From positions 1 to 37,998 of the forward strand of contig JAJPHX010000032.1 in assembly GCA_021325075.1 (NCBI GenBank): 37,998 bases of DNA, written 5' to 3'. The position numbers and the translations under genes are program-made. Positions within the stretch are counted from its first letter, which is position 1. Each line of letters opens with the position of its first letter. The stretch comes from Nitrososphaeraceae archaeon (GTDB lineage: Archaea > Thermoproteota > Nitrososphaeria > Nitrososphaerales > Nitrososphaeraceae). The notes beneath the pieces were generated by a model. That model had not been told where the DNA came from. It worked only from the letters and a program-made list of their open reading frames with translations, and did not search any database. This document shows, in pieces, positions 14,622 through 22,638 of this stretch.

Positions 14622-17483
14622 ATGCACGACAAGATAATCATCAGGGGCGCGAGGCAGCACAACCTAAAGAACATCAATGTCGAGATCCCAAAGAACAGGC
14701 TCGTTGTCATTACCGGGCTGTCAGGCTCTGGCAAGTCTACGCTTGCCTTTGACACGATATACGCTGAAGGCCAGAGGCGCTACGTTGAGTCGCTGTCTGC
14801 CTATGCCAGGCAGTTTCTGGAATTGATGGACAAGCCCGACGTCGACTCGATAGATGGGCTGTCACCAGCAATATCGATACAGCAGAAAACCACGAGCAAG
14901 AACCCGCGCTCGACTGTCGGAACAGTCACCGAGATTTACGATTATCTCAGATTATTGTTTGCAAGGATTGGCACTCCCCACTGCCCAAAGTGCGGCAGGA
15001 AAATTGCTAGTCAGTCAGCCGACTCGATAACAGAGTCCGTGCTCAAGACTGCAGAAGGCAAGAATGTCATGATACTTGGTCCAGCAATTCAGGCTAAAAA
15101 GGGGACTTATGAAAAGCTGTTTGACGAGCTAAGGCATGAAGGCTTTTCACGGATAAGGCTAGACGGTGAGATAACAAAGCTGGATGAAGAGGAAAAGTCC
15201 CAGTACCCAAGGCTGGACAAGCAGAAAAAGCACACGATTGAAGTCATAGTCGACAGGCTCAGACCGGCGATAGAAGAAAAGAGCCGGCTTTTTGACTCGA
15301 TACAATCTGCATTGAAGGTTGGCAATGGAGTTGTTGTCGTTTCAGTTGAAGGCAAGGATACGATGTATTCGCAGAGAAATGCCTGCCCGCACTGCGGCAT
15401 TTCACTTGGTGACTTGGAGCCCCGGACGTTTTCATTCAACTCTCCCTTTGGAGCGTGCAAGGAGTGCAACGGCCTTGGAATCAAGATAGAGTTCGATCCA
15501 GACCTGATAATACCAGACAGGGCAAAGAGCATCCTAGATGGCGCAATAAAGCCGTGGACCGGACACTTTGCCACCTTCCGCTCGGCGATGCTCAAAGATG
15601 TTGGCAAAAAGTTTGGCTTTGACCTGTCGACGCCGGTCGCAAAGATGACTGAAAGGCAGGTAAAGGTAATACTGTATGGCACTGACGAGAGTATTCACTA
15701 CAGATACGAATCGCGTTACTCTGACAGCCGGTGGGAATACAGGGGGACGTTTGAAGGGGTCATCCCAAACCTTGAGCGCATATACAAAGAAACAGAGTCG
15801 GAGTCAAAGCGCGAAGACCTGATGCAGTTCATGCGCGAGCGCTTTTGCGAGCGCTGCAACGGCAGGCGGCTGCGCGAAGAAGCACTTGCAGTCAAGATAG
15901 GAAACAATTCGATAATAGACGTGTGCGACCTGTCAATCGACGAGTGTTACAGGTTCTTCCAAGCTCTAGAGCTGTCAGAGACAGAACGCTACATCGCAAG
16001 GACTATACTGAAGGAAATCATTTCAAGGCTTGAATTTTTGCGAAATGTCGGCCTGAACTACCTTACACTCAACAGGATGACTGCCACGCTGTCAGGAGGC
16101 GAGTCGCAGAGGATCAGGCTTGCAACCCAGATAGGGTCGAACCTTACAGGCGTGCTTTATGTCCTTGACGAACCTACAATAGGCTTGCACCAGCGCGATA
16201 ACGCAAGGCTGATAGACACATTAAAAAAGCTGCGCGATCTGGATAACACGCTTGTAGTTGTAGAGCACGACGAGGAAGTGATACGAAGCTCTGACTGGAT
16301 AATAGACATCGGCCCGGGTGCCGGTATACATGGAGGTCAGATTGTTGCAAGCGGCGTGCTCGAAGAGATCATGAAGAATTCCAGTTCCATTACAGGAGCG
16401 TTCCTTAGAGGCGATCAAATAGTTTCACACCAGCATGAAAGGCGCAAGGCAATAAAATGGCTGGGCGTGCATGGAGCTAGGGAGAACAACCTAAAGTCAA
16501 TAGATGTGCGCTTTCCGCTTGGATGTATGACAGTTGTGACCGGAGTATCCGGCTCCGGCAAATCGACGCTTGTAAACGACATCCTGTTCAGGGCCCTTGC
16601 AGGTCACTTTTATGATGCAAAGGACAGGCCGGGCAAGCACGACAAGCTGTCTGGGCTAGAGCATATCGACAAGGTGATAGGCATCGACCAGTCGCCGATC
16701 GGCAGGACGCCACGCTCTAATGCCGCTACCTATGTCAATGCCTTTACTCCTATTCGCGAACTGTTTGCCAAGACGCCCCAAGCAAGAGAAATGGGGTACA
16801 AGGCAGGCAGGTTTTCGTTCAATGTCTCGGAAGGAAGGTGTGAGGCATGTGAAGGAGGAGGCGTCAAAAAGATAGAAATGCAGTTCCTGCCTGATGTCTA
16901 TGTCACGTGCGACGAATGCAAGGGTAGACGCTACAACTCTGAAACGCTTGCGATAAAGTACAAGGGTAAGAGTATTTCGGACGTACTTGACATGACGATT
17001 GAAGAAGCGCTAGAATTCTTCTCCAACATTTCATCCATTACAAAAAAACTTCAGACACTAAACGACGTAGGTCTCGGATACCTCCGACTAGGTCAACCAG
17101 CGACAACCCTGTCAGGAGGAGAAGCCCAGAGGATCAAGCTGGCGGCAGAGCTGTCAAGACGGGACACTGGCAAGACAGTCTACATACTGGACGAGCCTAC
17201 CACAGGTCTTCACTTTGCAGATGTCAGCAAGTTGCTTGGAGTCCTAAAGAGGTTGGTTGACCTTGGCAACACTATCATTATAATCGAGCATAATCTTGAC
17301 GTCATTGCTTCAGCAGACTGGATAGTCGACTTGGGGCCTGAAGGAGGAGCAGCTGGCGGTAGAATAGTGGCGGCAGGAACGCCTGAAGAGATAGGCGAAA
17401 ATAAAGACAGCTATACAGGCAAATACCTGAAGCCAAAGCTGGCAATGGATCAAAAGATATTGCAGCAGAGGCGCAAATTATGA
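14622..17483 (+). CDS. uvrA: Excinuclease ABC subunit A (UvrA)
   Basis: A 953-residue damage-recognition ATPase with two ABC modules. First half: Walker [11 protein letters not shown] (33-42), zinc modules CPKCGRK and CPHCG...CKECNG, ABC signature [12 protein letters not shown], and Walker [12 protein letters not shown]. Second half: [13 protein letters not shown], the large zinc finger CEACEGGG...[22 protein letters not shown] and [11 protein letters not shown]. All ATP- and zinc-binding motifs are intact, and length matches bacterial UvrA (about 940). The gene abuts uvrB with no gap and overlaps uvrC by four bases (ATGA), so the three proteins are made in a coupled fashion. The order B-A-C in one operon is informative, since bacteria often scatter these genes. 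Confidence 0.97.
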   Translation: MHDKIIIRGARQHNLKNINVEIPKNRLVVITGLSGSGKSTLAFDTIYAEGQRRYVESLSAYARQFLELMDKPDVDSIDGLSPAISIQQKTTSKNPRSTVGTVTEIYDYLRLLFARIGTPHCPKCGRKIASQSADSITESVLKTAEGKNVMILGPAIQAKKGTYEKLFDELRHEGFSRIRLDGEITKLDEEEKSQYPRLDKQKKHTIEVIVDRLRPAIEEKSRLFDSIQSALKVGNGVVVVSVEGKDTMYSQRNACPHCGISLGDLEPRTFSFNSPFGACKECNGLGIKIEFDPDLIIPDRAKSILDGAIKPWTGHFATFRSAMLKDVGKKFGFDLSTPVAKMTERQVKVILYGTDESIHYRYESRYSDSRWEYRGTFEGVIPNLERIYKETESESKREDLMQFMRERFCERCNGRRLREEALAVKIGNNSIIDVCDLSIDECYRFFQALELSETERYIARTILKEIISRLEFLRNVGLNYLTLNRMTATLSGGESQRIRLATQIGSNLTGVLYVLDEPTIGLHQRDNARLIDTLKKLRDLDNTLVVVEHDEEVIRSSDWIIDIGPGAGIHGGQIVASGVLEEIMKNSSSITGAFLRGDQIVSHQHERRKAIKWLGVHGARENNLKSIDVRFPLGCMTVVTGVSGSGKSTLVNDILFRALAGHFYDAKDRPGKHDKLSGLEHIDKVIGIDQSPIGRTPRSNAATYVNAFTPIRELFAKTPQAREMGYKAGRFSFNVSEGRCEACEGGGVKKIEMQFLPDVYVTCDECKGRRYNSETLAIKYKGKSISDVLDMTIEEALEFFSNISSITKKLQTLNDVGLGYLRLGQPATTLSGGEAQRIKLAAELSRRDTGKTVYILDEPTTGLHFADVSKLLGVLKRLVDLGNTIIIIEHNLDVIASADWIVDLGPEGGAAGGRIVAAGTPEEIGENKDSYTGKYLKPKLAMDQKILQQRRKL

Positions 17484-19093
17484 CTGCAACAATTCTGAAA
17501 GAAAAGCGGATGCCTGACGAGCCTGGTGTCTACCTTATGAAAGACAGTGACGGCAAGATAATCTACATCGGCAAGGCAAAGAACCTGAAAAAGCGAGTCA
17601 CTTCGTATTTCACTAGGCATGATCCTGACACCGGGTGGAAGACAGACAGGCTGGTCAGCAGGATAGCAGACATTGAATTTGTAGTCACTGACAACGAAAT
17701 TGAGGCATTCTTGCTTGAATCAAATCTCATCAAGAGGTACCGACCAGTCTTTAACATCGAGCTGAAGGATCAGCAGCGCTATACTTATCTCAAGATAACT
17801 GACGAGCTCTTCCCGCGCCTTTTAGTTGCCCGGCGCAACAGAGGTGGCGAGTTCCTCGGTCCCAAGGGCAAGGTCTACGGACCTTTTGTGCGCGGAAGCT
17901 CAAAATTCCTGACAGTGGGCCTCTTGAGAAAGCTGTTCAAGATCAGGGTGTGCAACAAGCTTCCAAAGGCACCCTGCCTTCAGTATTTTATAAAGAACTG
18001 CGACGCGCCATGCATCAACAACGTGACGCGTGGACAGTACATGATTGGAGTCGCTTCCTTGCAGGACATACTTGAAGGCAAGAACAGCATCGACAGGTTT
18101 GCCGATGAAATGCAGGTAGAGATGAAGCGGGCATCTGACCTTGGCGACTACGAGCGGGCAAAAGAGATCCGCGACACCCTGCACAGGCTGAACAATCTGC
18201 GCGTCAGGCAAAAGATGGAAAAGGCAGTCAACAAAAATCCCGACGAAGAATACATTGGCATAATGAAAGATGAGACAAAGGGAATGGCCCATGTTATGGC
18301 GCTTCGCCGTACACGCGGAGTCATCAGCGACAGGAAAAAGTTTGAATTCGAACTTGTAGGCGATAACTCGCTGTTGTCGTTTCTCTTGCAGTACTATTCT
18401 TCCGTTCCAGTAGTCCCAAGGTTCGTATATGTCAACGAAGACCCTGAAGATAGACAGGTGCTTGAGGCATCGCTTGGAAAGATTGCAGATCACAAGGTGA
18501 GCATATTTAATGTCGAGCGAATGCTTGCAAAGGAAAAGCGCCAGCTGATGGATCTTATAATCCGGAACCTGTCGATGTATATTGAAAGGGGCTATGACCC
18601 GGCGGTAGTTGAATTGAAAAACGCTCTTTCGCTCACGACGATGCCCGAAGTCATCGACTGCTTTGACGTTTCAAACCTTGGCACAACCATTGCAGTAGGA
18701 GCGTGCACCAGATTTGTCAGCAACAAGCCAAACAAGTCAGGCTATAGGAAGTTCAGGATTAAGACAATAGCAGGACAAAATGACTTTGCGATGATAGGCG
18801 AGCTTGTTCACAGACGCTATTCTTCAAATGACGCGGAAAAATTGCCAGACCTGATAGTGATAGACGGCGGGCGCGGTCAGCTTGCGGCAGCTGTGGCGTC
18901 GCTCCGAAATTTGGGACTATCCGATATCCCTTGCATTGGCCTTGCAAAAGAAAATGAGGAAATCTACAAGCATGGTCATGTAGAGCCGATTGTGCTGTCA
19001 AAGAGCAACGCAGGACTAAAGATGCTCCAGCACATTAGAGATGAAGCGCACAGGTTCGGACTTGCGTACAACGTCAACCTGAGAAAGCTCTGA
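17480..19093 (+). CDS. uvrC: Excinuclease ABC subunit C (UvrC) lacking the C-terminal HhH domain
   Basis: A 537-residue dual-incision nuclease. The GIY-YIG domain is intact (GVYLMKDSDGK...IIYIGKAKNLKKRV, about 16-40), followed by the Cys-containing linker (PCLQYFIKNCDAPCIN), the UVR domain (DYERAKEIRDTLHRL) and the RNase-H-like endonuclease core with DCFDVSNLGTT, VIDGGRGQL and the final DEAHRFG. The protein ends 8-9 residues after this last motif, whereas most UvrC proteins continue about 50-60 residues with a tandem helix-hairpin-helix for DNA binding. No frameshifted remnant of that domain lies downstream, where a minus-strand gene begins at once. It overlaps uvrA by ATGA. Confidence 0.95.
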   Translation: MTATILKEKRMPDEPGVYLMKDSDGKIIYIGKAKNLKKRVTSYFTRHDPDTGWKTDRLVSRIADIEFVVTDNEIEAFLLESNLIKRYRPVFNIELKDQQRYTYLKITDELFPRLLVARRNRGGEFLGPKGKVYGPFVRGSSKFLTVGLLRKLFKIRVCNKLPKAPCLQYFIKNCDAPCINNVTRGQYMIGVASLQDILEGKNSIDRFADEMQVEMKRASDLGDYERAKEIRDTLHRLNNLRVRQKMEKAVNKNPDEEYIGIMKDETKGMAHVMALRRTRGVISDRKKFEFELVGDNSLLSFLLQYYSSVPVVPRFVYVNEDPEDRQVLEASLGKIADHKVSIFNVERMLAKEKRQLMDLIIRNLSMYIERGYDPAVVELKNALSLTTMPEVIDCFDVSNLGTTIAVGACTRFVSNKPNKSGYRKFRIKTIAGQNDFAMIGELVHRRYSSNDAEKLPDLIVIDGGRGQLAAAVASLRNLGLSDIPCIGLAKENEEIYKHGHVEPIVLSKSNAGLKMLQHIRDEAHRFGLAYNVNLRKL

Positions 19094-19345
19094 TCACTCG
19101 ACCTTGACGCTTTCCTTTTTCTGGCCTTTTCTTATCTCTTCTTCCGTCAGCTGAATGTATTTTGCAAATGCCGTGTCTGCAGACTGGGCGGCAATCTGCG
19201 CCAGCCGTGCAATTGAAATTGTCGATGTCAGCGCCATTTCAAATGCTGCCTTGCCTATGACAAACGGGGCGACCAGCATCTCGACCGGGGCGTAGGGGTT
19301 GCTGCCAGTAGTGTTTTCACTCATATGGATAATATTGTCTTTCAT
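19094..19345 (-). CDS. Hypothetical Ala-rich helical protein
   Basis: An 83-residue protein with an amphipathic/hydrophobic helical middle (VEMLVAPFVIGKAAFEMAL and SIARLAQIAAQSADTAFAKY) and a charged tail (EEEIRKGQKKESVKVE). It is not clearly transmembrane. The second Met (residue 8, base 19324) is an alternative start, favoured if the TATA-like cttaaactttaatgg at 19343-19357 is used. It lies 11 bases downstream of the Rieske-flavodoxin gene and may be its operon partner. No known domain. Confidence 0.62.
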   Translation of the reverse strand: MKDNIIHMSENTTGSNPYAPVEMLVAPFVIGKAAFEMALTSTISIARLAQIAAQSADTAFAKYIQLTEEEIRKGQKKESVKVE

Positions 19346-19356
19346 AGTCTTAAACT

Positions 19357-20484
19357 TTAATGGAGATTGAGCACCCGCTCGTCGTACCTGCTCTTTTTTA
19401 CGAGCCTTGACATCTCTATTGCCCCATTGACTGTCCGCATGAGGTCCTTCTTAAATGCCTTTGAATTTGTTTCTTCCCGGTGGTTATTCTCTGTGTCTTC
19501 TGCATACCAGCCCCGGCTCCATCCGACAAACGGGAACTCGCCAAACACGCAGCCAAGCTGTGACCAAAATGATAACAATTCTCCGGCGACATGCTGGACG
19601 TTGTCCTGCCCGCCGGTTATGATAAACGCTGCAACCTTGTCGCGCACCAGGTAGTTGTCGTGGGTGACCATCTGGTTCTGCACGCAGTTCATGCGCTGCA
19701 CCATCTGGTAGTAAAGCGAGCTTGCGCTTCCCCACCGGATCGGCGTTGAAACAATTACCACATCGGCCCAGACCAAGAATCGGTCATAGATTTCAATCAT
19801 CTGGTCTTTTTCGTCCATTTCGGATATGGAGCACGGAAAGATGCAAGCATTGGCGTTCTTTGAGTAATAGCCTTCGCAATGCCTGAAATTCAGGTCGCGG
19901 AGTTTTATCATAACGGTTTCGGCGTGCTTGGCCTTTGCATAGTCCAATGCAAACTGGAGAGCTGCTTCTGACGTGCTTTTACGCGGCGCCTTGCTGTCAG
20001 TGTTGGTAGTCGATATCCCAAGCACCCTTACATTAGTTTCGACCGGTAGGACTTTTGAGCCTGTGATGTTTGCGACGTGCTGCTTGACTGCGCTGTCAAG
20101 TTCCTGGTACGCCTTGTGTGGCTTTGAAATCCTCCTGCCAACCCTTGCGGGAATTGTGCTGACATACACATTGTCTTCAGACACGTAAACCGGGTACGAG
20201 CTGACGCTGTCGCCTCCTTCATGAGGGGACTTGCCATCTACTACAGAATACTTCCATCCATGCCATGGGCAGGTCACGATGTTACCATCCAAGAAGCCTT
20301 GGCTCAGCGGCCCGCCTTGATGCACGCACACATTTGAAATTGCGTAAAACCTGCCTGCAATATTGAAAATTGCAACATCAGTCTTGCTGCCATTTTCGCC
20401 TGTAATAGAAAAAGCCTTTGAACTACCTTCTGGGATTTCGCTTGCGCCGCATACAAGGTGAAAGTCATTTTCCGGCATTTTCAT
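19357..20484 (-). CDS. Rieske ferredoxin-flavodoxin fusion oxidoreductase
   Basis: A 375-residue two-domain protein. Residues 5-110 form a Rieske [2Fe-2S] ferredoxin with both ligand pairs, C53-x-H55 (NVCVHQGGPL) and C72-x2-H75 (VTCPWHGWKYS). Residues 150-375 look like an NAD(P)H-dependent FMN reductase/flavodoxin fold: VRVLGISTTNTDS phosphate-loop-like start, then ADVVIVSTPIRWG and AAFIITGGQDNVQH. The fusion predicts intramolecular electron flow between FMN and a Rieske cluster; the partner and substrate are unknown. Start is ATG at 20484 or 20478. It is preceded by a roughly 160-base leader with unusual pairing potential and a TATA element at 20667-20680. A small Ala-rich gene follows. Confidence 0.85.
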   Translation of the reverse strand: MKMPENDFHLVCGASEIPEGSSKAFSITGENGSKTDVAIFNIAGRFYAISNVCVHQGGPLSQGFLDGNIVTCPWHGWKYSVVDGKSPHEGGDSVSSYPVYVSEDNVYVSTIPARVGRRISKPHKAYQELDSAVKQHVANITGSKVLPVETNVRVLGISTTNTDSKAPRKSTSEAALQFALDYAKAKHAETVMIKLRDLNFRHCEGYYSKNANACIFPCSISEMDEKDQMIEIYDRFLVWADVVIVSTPIRWGSASSLYYQMVQRMNCVQNQMVTHDNYLVRDKVAAFIITGGQDNVQHVAGELLSFWSQLGCVFGEFPFVGWSRGWYAEDTENNHREETNSKAFKKDLMRTVNGAIEMSRLVKKSRYDERVLNLH

Positions 20485-20501
20485 TCACTACGCACTCCCG
20501 C

Positions 20502-20600
20502 TGGCAGGGAGGCTATTATGAGCCAGTTCCGTGTTTGGCCTTTCCTCCCTGCCACAATAGCGGCCTTCGGTGAACGGAACAGAAACCCGGGTCGCCGTTT
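20502..20600 (-). promoter_or_regulatory. Structured leader with pseudoknot potential before the Rieske-flavodoxin gene
   Basis: An 11-base perfect stem joins 20502-20512 (tggcagggagg) and 20544-20554. Inside it gcca 20522-20525 pairs with tggc 20536-20539, leaving a loop that holds gttccgt 20526-20532. That loop is perfectly complementary to acggaac at 20574-20580 outside the hairpin, so a loop-tail pseudoknot can form. A further alternative pairing exists (gctatt 20512-20517 with aatagc 20556-20561). The minus strand is favoured because a TATA element lies upstream and the hairpin ends 18 bases before the start codon. It could be a riboswitch-like leader or a small RNA; no known class is recognised. 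Confidence 0.45.
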
Positions 20601-20666
20601 CGCAGGAGATTAGCTAACAATGCACTTGCTAGGTAAAAGCGCTTACAGAACAATCTTCTAGCCTGT

Positions 20667-20680
20667 AAAATTAAAAAGCA
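20667..20680 (-). promoter_or_regulatory. TATA box for the Rieske-flavodoxin leader
   Basis: Minus-strand TTTTTAATTTTA would place initiation near 20647, giving a 5' leader of about 160 bases, unusually long for this gene set. Confidence 0.4.
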
Positions 20681-20690
20681 TGTAGCCACC

Positions 20691-20700
20691 TTATATATGA
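20691..20700 (+). promoter_or_regulatory. TATA box for the 20714 gene
   Basis: ttatatatga lies about 18-23 bases before the ATG, slightly close but the only strong A/T element; it is divergent from the leader promoter at 20667-20680. Confidence 0.45.
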
Positions 20701-20713
20701 CACCTGATCTGGC

Positions 20714-21013
20714 ATGGCAAATGATTCAGGAGACGGCTATTCCGTCCATTTTGCGCATTACGCAAGCAGACTGGAGCAGCACCTGAGAAAAAACGGCATC
20801 TCGTGCCATGACGCAGATGTCATTATCGAGGAAAGCTCTGTCCTCTACTTTGAAAAGATGCGCTCGCCAGATGGCAGGTTTTTCAGCCTAGTCAGAAAGC
20901 ATGACCCGGCGCAACTCTTTGCCGAGTCTGCCGCAAGGGCCATAGAGAGGCACTTGCCAGAGGCAAAAGGAACATTCGGATCTTATGGCGAGATCGCAAA
21001 ATGCATCAGGTAG
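20714..21013 (+). CDS. Hypothetical soluble protein, 99 aa
   Basis: A 99-residue soluble protein with charged, mainly helical composition (YASRLEQHLRKNGISCHDADVIIEESSVLYFEK). No recognised domain, signal or membrane segment. A clear TATA element (ttatatatga, 20691-20700) precedes the ATG. Alanine dehydrogenase follows on the same strand 53 bases later, with an additional TATA-like sequence between them. Confidence 0.7.
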   Translation: MANDSGDGYSVHFAHYASRLEQHLRKNGISCHDADVIIEESSVLYFEKMRSPDGRFFSLVRKHDPAQLFAESAARAIERHLPEAKGTFGSYGEIAKCIR

Positions 21014-21066
21014 CCTGAGGAAAGCACTAATAAATGATCTGGCGCTAAAGGTTACGATTATTGTTG

Positions 21067-22248
21067 ATGATCGGGGTGCCAAGGGAGATAAAGGATCAGG
21101 AGAACAGGGTAGCATTAACACCCCGCTCGGTGTCGTCACTTGTGATATCGGAATCCAGAGTCATTGTCGAGACACAGGCTGGAGCCAAGAGCGGATTTTC
21201 TGACGATGAGTACAGCTCCGCTGGAGCTACAATAGCCGGCTCTGCAGCAGAACTGTATTCCAGAGCTCAACTGATAGTCAAGGTCAAGGAAATACAGGTA
21301 TCCAAAAGTGAGCACCTTCACATAAAGCCTCAACACATCATCTTTGGCTTCAACCACTTTGAGTCAAGCAAAGAGCTTACCGAGGCAGCAGCCAGTTCAG
21401 GTGCCACTTTTATCTCATTTGAAAAAGTAGTAGACGAAAACGGTCAGACACCACTCCTGATGCCGATGAGCAAGATTGCTGGCACCATGTCTGGCATATG
21501 GGCGGGATTTTTCCATAATTATACATTCAGGCATGACAAGTCGATAAGGCTCAAGGCAGGGGCAGATGAGATCAGGTCAAAATTCATCGAAAGCTTTGAG
21601 CACGTCATGAACGCCAAGATTGGCAGCGATCTCAAGCGCATGCTGTCGTTGCAGGACAAGACAGCAGTAATATTTGGAGGAGGGAATGTCGGCGAATTGG
21701 CGGCCAGAGTCTGCTCTGCCCTTGGCGCAAAAATAATAATTGTAGAGAGGCGCGAGTCACGCAGGAAATACCTGCAAGAGATCAACTTTCCCAGATGCTC
21801 TATAATCGCAGCTGCCGACAAAGACCTCCTGCGCAGCGCGCACGTCATAATAGGCTCGACCTATGACAAAGAGAAAGCCGACAGGGTGATAGACGAAAAA
21901 ACGTTAAAAGAAATTTCAGAAATGCGCAAAAAGATAATCATAGATGTGGCTGTCGACCAAGGCGGCAACTTTCCCTACATCAACCCTTTAGGCAAATACT
22001 CGCCATCTACCACTGGCACAATACTGAATCCAGCGCTTGTAGACTATTTTGGAAACATCTTCATCAGGGTTCCAAACATACCGTCAATCGTCCCCAGATA
22101 TGCGTCTGCTGTACTATCCACCGTCGTAGCGGATTATGTCAGAGACATTGCCCACGAAGTCCCAAGGCCAGAGCTTGCCAGAGCAGTCAGCATCAAGAAT
22201 GGCAAGATCCTTGACCAAGCAATAGTCAAAGCGCATGGCCTTGAGTAG
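21067..22248 (+). CDS. ald: Alanine dehydrogenase
   Basis: A 393-residue NAD-dependent alanine dehydrogenase, interconverting L-alanine with pyruvate plus ammonium. It begins with the family's IGVPREIKDQENRVALTP, has the PLLMPMSKIAGTMS segment, the Rossmann loop VIFGGGNVGELAARV and a C-terminal VRVPNIPSIVPRYAS-type motif (here IRVPNIPSIVPRYAS). The ATG at 21067 was preferred to the two TTG codons before it because it gives the normal N-terminus. A central stretch (about 150-185, HNYTFRHDKSIRLKAG) differs from the common LLGGVPGV-type loop, so substrate preference might differ and another member of the AlaDH/PNT fold is possible. It may link ammonium to carbon metabolism. Confidence 0.85.
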   Translation: MIGVPREIKDQENRVALTPRSVSSLVISESRVIVETQAGAKSGFSDDEYSSAGATIAGSAAELYSRAQLIVKVKEIQVSKSEHLHIKPQHIIFGFNHFESSKELTEAAASSGATFISFEKVVDENGQTPLLMPMSKIAGTMSGIWAGFFHNYTFRHDKSIRLKAGADEIRSKFIESFEHVMNAKIGSDLKRMLSLQDKTAVIFGGGNVGELAARVCSALGAKIIIVERRESRRKYLQEINFPRCSIIAAADKDLLRSAHVIIGSTYDKEKADRVIDEKTLKEISEMRKKIIIDVAVDQGGNFPYINPLGKYSPSTTGTILNPALVDYFGNIFIRVPNIPSIVPRYASAVLSTVVADYVRDIAHEVPRPELARAVSIKNGKILDQAIVKAHGLE

Positions 22249-22310
22249 ACTTTATTAGAACAAGTTTCCGTTCTTGATATAAGCACGACGAATTAGTTTT
22301 TGGTTAGATT

Positions 22311-22433
22311 ATGCTGTGCGTCATATGCAAGACTAGAATTGAGACCTCCTATAACGACTGTTGCTTCGATTGTTACAGGAAGCAAAAGATGGAAAAGACG
22401 AGGACTGCTAGTGCGAGGCATAGCGTCGCATAA
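22311..22433 (+). CDS. Cys-rich zinc-knuckle microprotein
   Basis: A 40-residue ORF beginning MLCVICKTRIE, with C3-x2-C6 and a second pair C18-x2-C21 (DCCFDCYRK), i.e. a four-cysteine zinc-ribbon-like site, followed by a basic tail. A TATA-like tgatataag (22275-22283) lies about 30 bases upstream. It ends 10 bases before the 3' end of the tRNA-Trp gene on the other strand. Family not recognised. Confidence 0.65.
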   Translation: MLCVICKTRIETSYNDCCFDCYRKQKMEKTRTASARHSVA

Positions 22434-22443
22434 ACAACAAAAG

Positions 22444-22581
22444 TGGGGCCGAAGGGATCTGTTCTGATGCGGCTTGCCACCGCGATCATTTGAACCCTTG
22501 ACCCACGGGTTTCTTCCTTCTAACTAGCCCTTTTTTGTTAGATCTGGAGCCCGTTGCGATGCCAGGCTTCGCTACGACCCC
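22444..22581 (-). tRNA. tRNA-Trp (CCA) with two introns
   Basis: The minus strand folds as a tRNA: acceptor GGGGTCG (22581-22575) with CGGCCCC (22451-22445) and discriminator A at 22444; T8, A9; D arm GCGA/TCGC with G18-G19; anticodon stem ACGGG/CCCGT with loop CTCCAGA, anticodon CCA at 22547-22545; variable loop GGGTC; T arm AAGGG-TTCAAAT-CCCTT. G1-C72 and A73 fit archaeal tRNA-Trp. Intron 1 (33 bases, 22511-22543) is at the canonical 37/38 position and contains the helix TCTAAC/GTTAGA. Intron 2 (31 bases, about 22457-22487) interrupts the T loop at 59-61; it folds through TGAT/ATCA and GCGGT/GCCGC. Its exact ends are ambiguous by up to two bases. Removing both gives a 74-base tRNA; CCA is not encoded. 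Confidence 0.9.
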
Positions 22582-22608
22582 ACCAAGTTGGCATCGTGCT
22601 ATGGATAG

Positions 22609-22619
22609 CGTAAATATGT
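22609..22619 (-). promoter_or_regulatory. tRNA-Trp TATA box
   Basis: Minus-strand ACATATTTACG lies about 33 bases before the mature 5' end, so the precursor should start a few bases upstream of the tRNA. T-rich sequence just past the 3' end (minus strand TTTTGTTGTTT, 22433-22443) may terminate transcription. Confidence 0.45.
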
Positions 22620-22638
22620 CTGTATAAGTCTTGCGTGG

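Noticed and set aside
13925-14755. Minus-strand ORF of 276 codons opposite uvrB/uvrA
   Set aside because: It is a shadow of two strongly supported genes; its translation is Ser/Leu/Arg-rich with no domain.
17900-18493. Minus-strand ORF of 197 codons opposite uvrC
   Set aside because: Lies wholly within uvrC and lacks any domain pattern.
20500-20650. RNase P RNA, SRP RNA or an intron-bearing tRNA
   Set aside because: Short matches such as ggtgaacgg and acagaa occur, but their spacing is wrong for RNase P, no SRP helix 8 motif is present, and no T-loop plus acceptor stem can be built.
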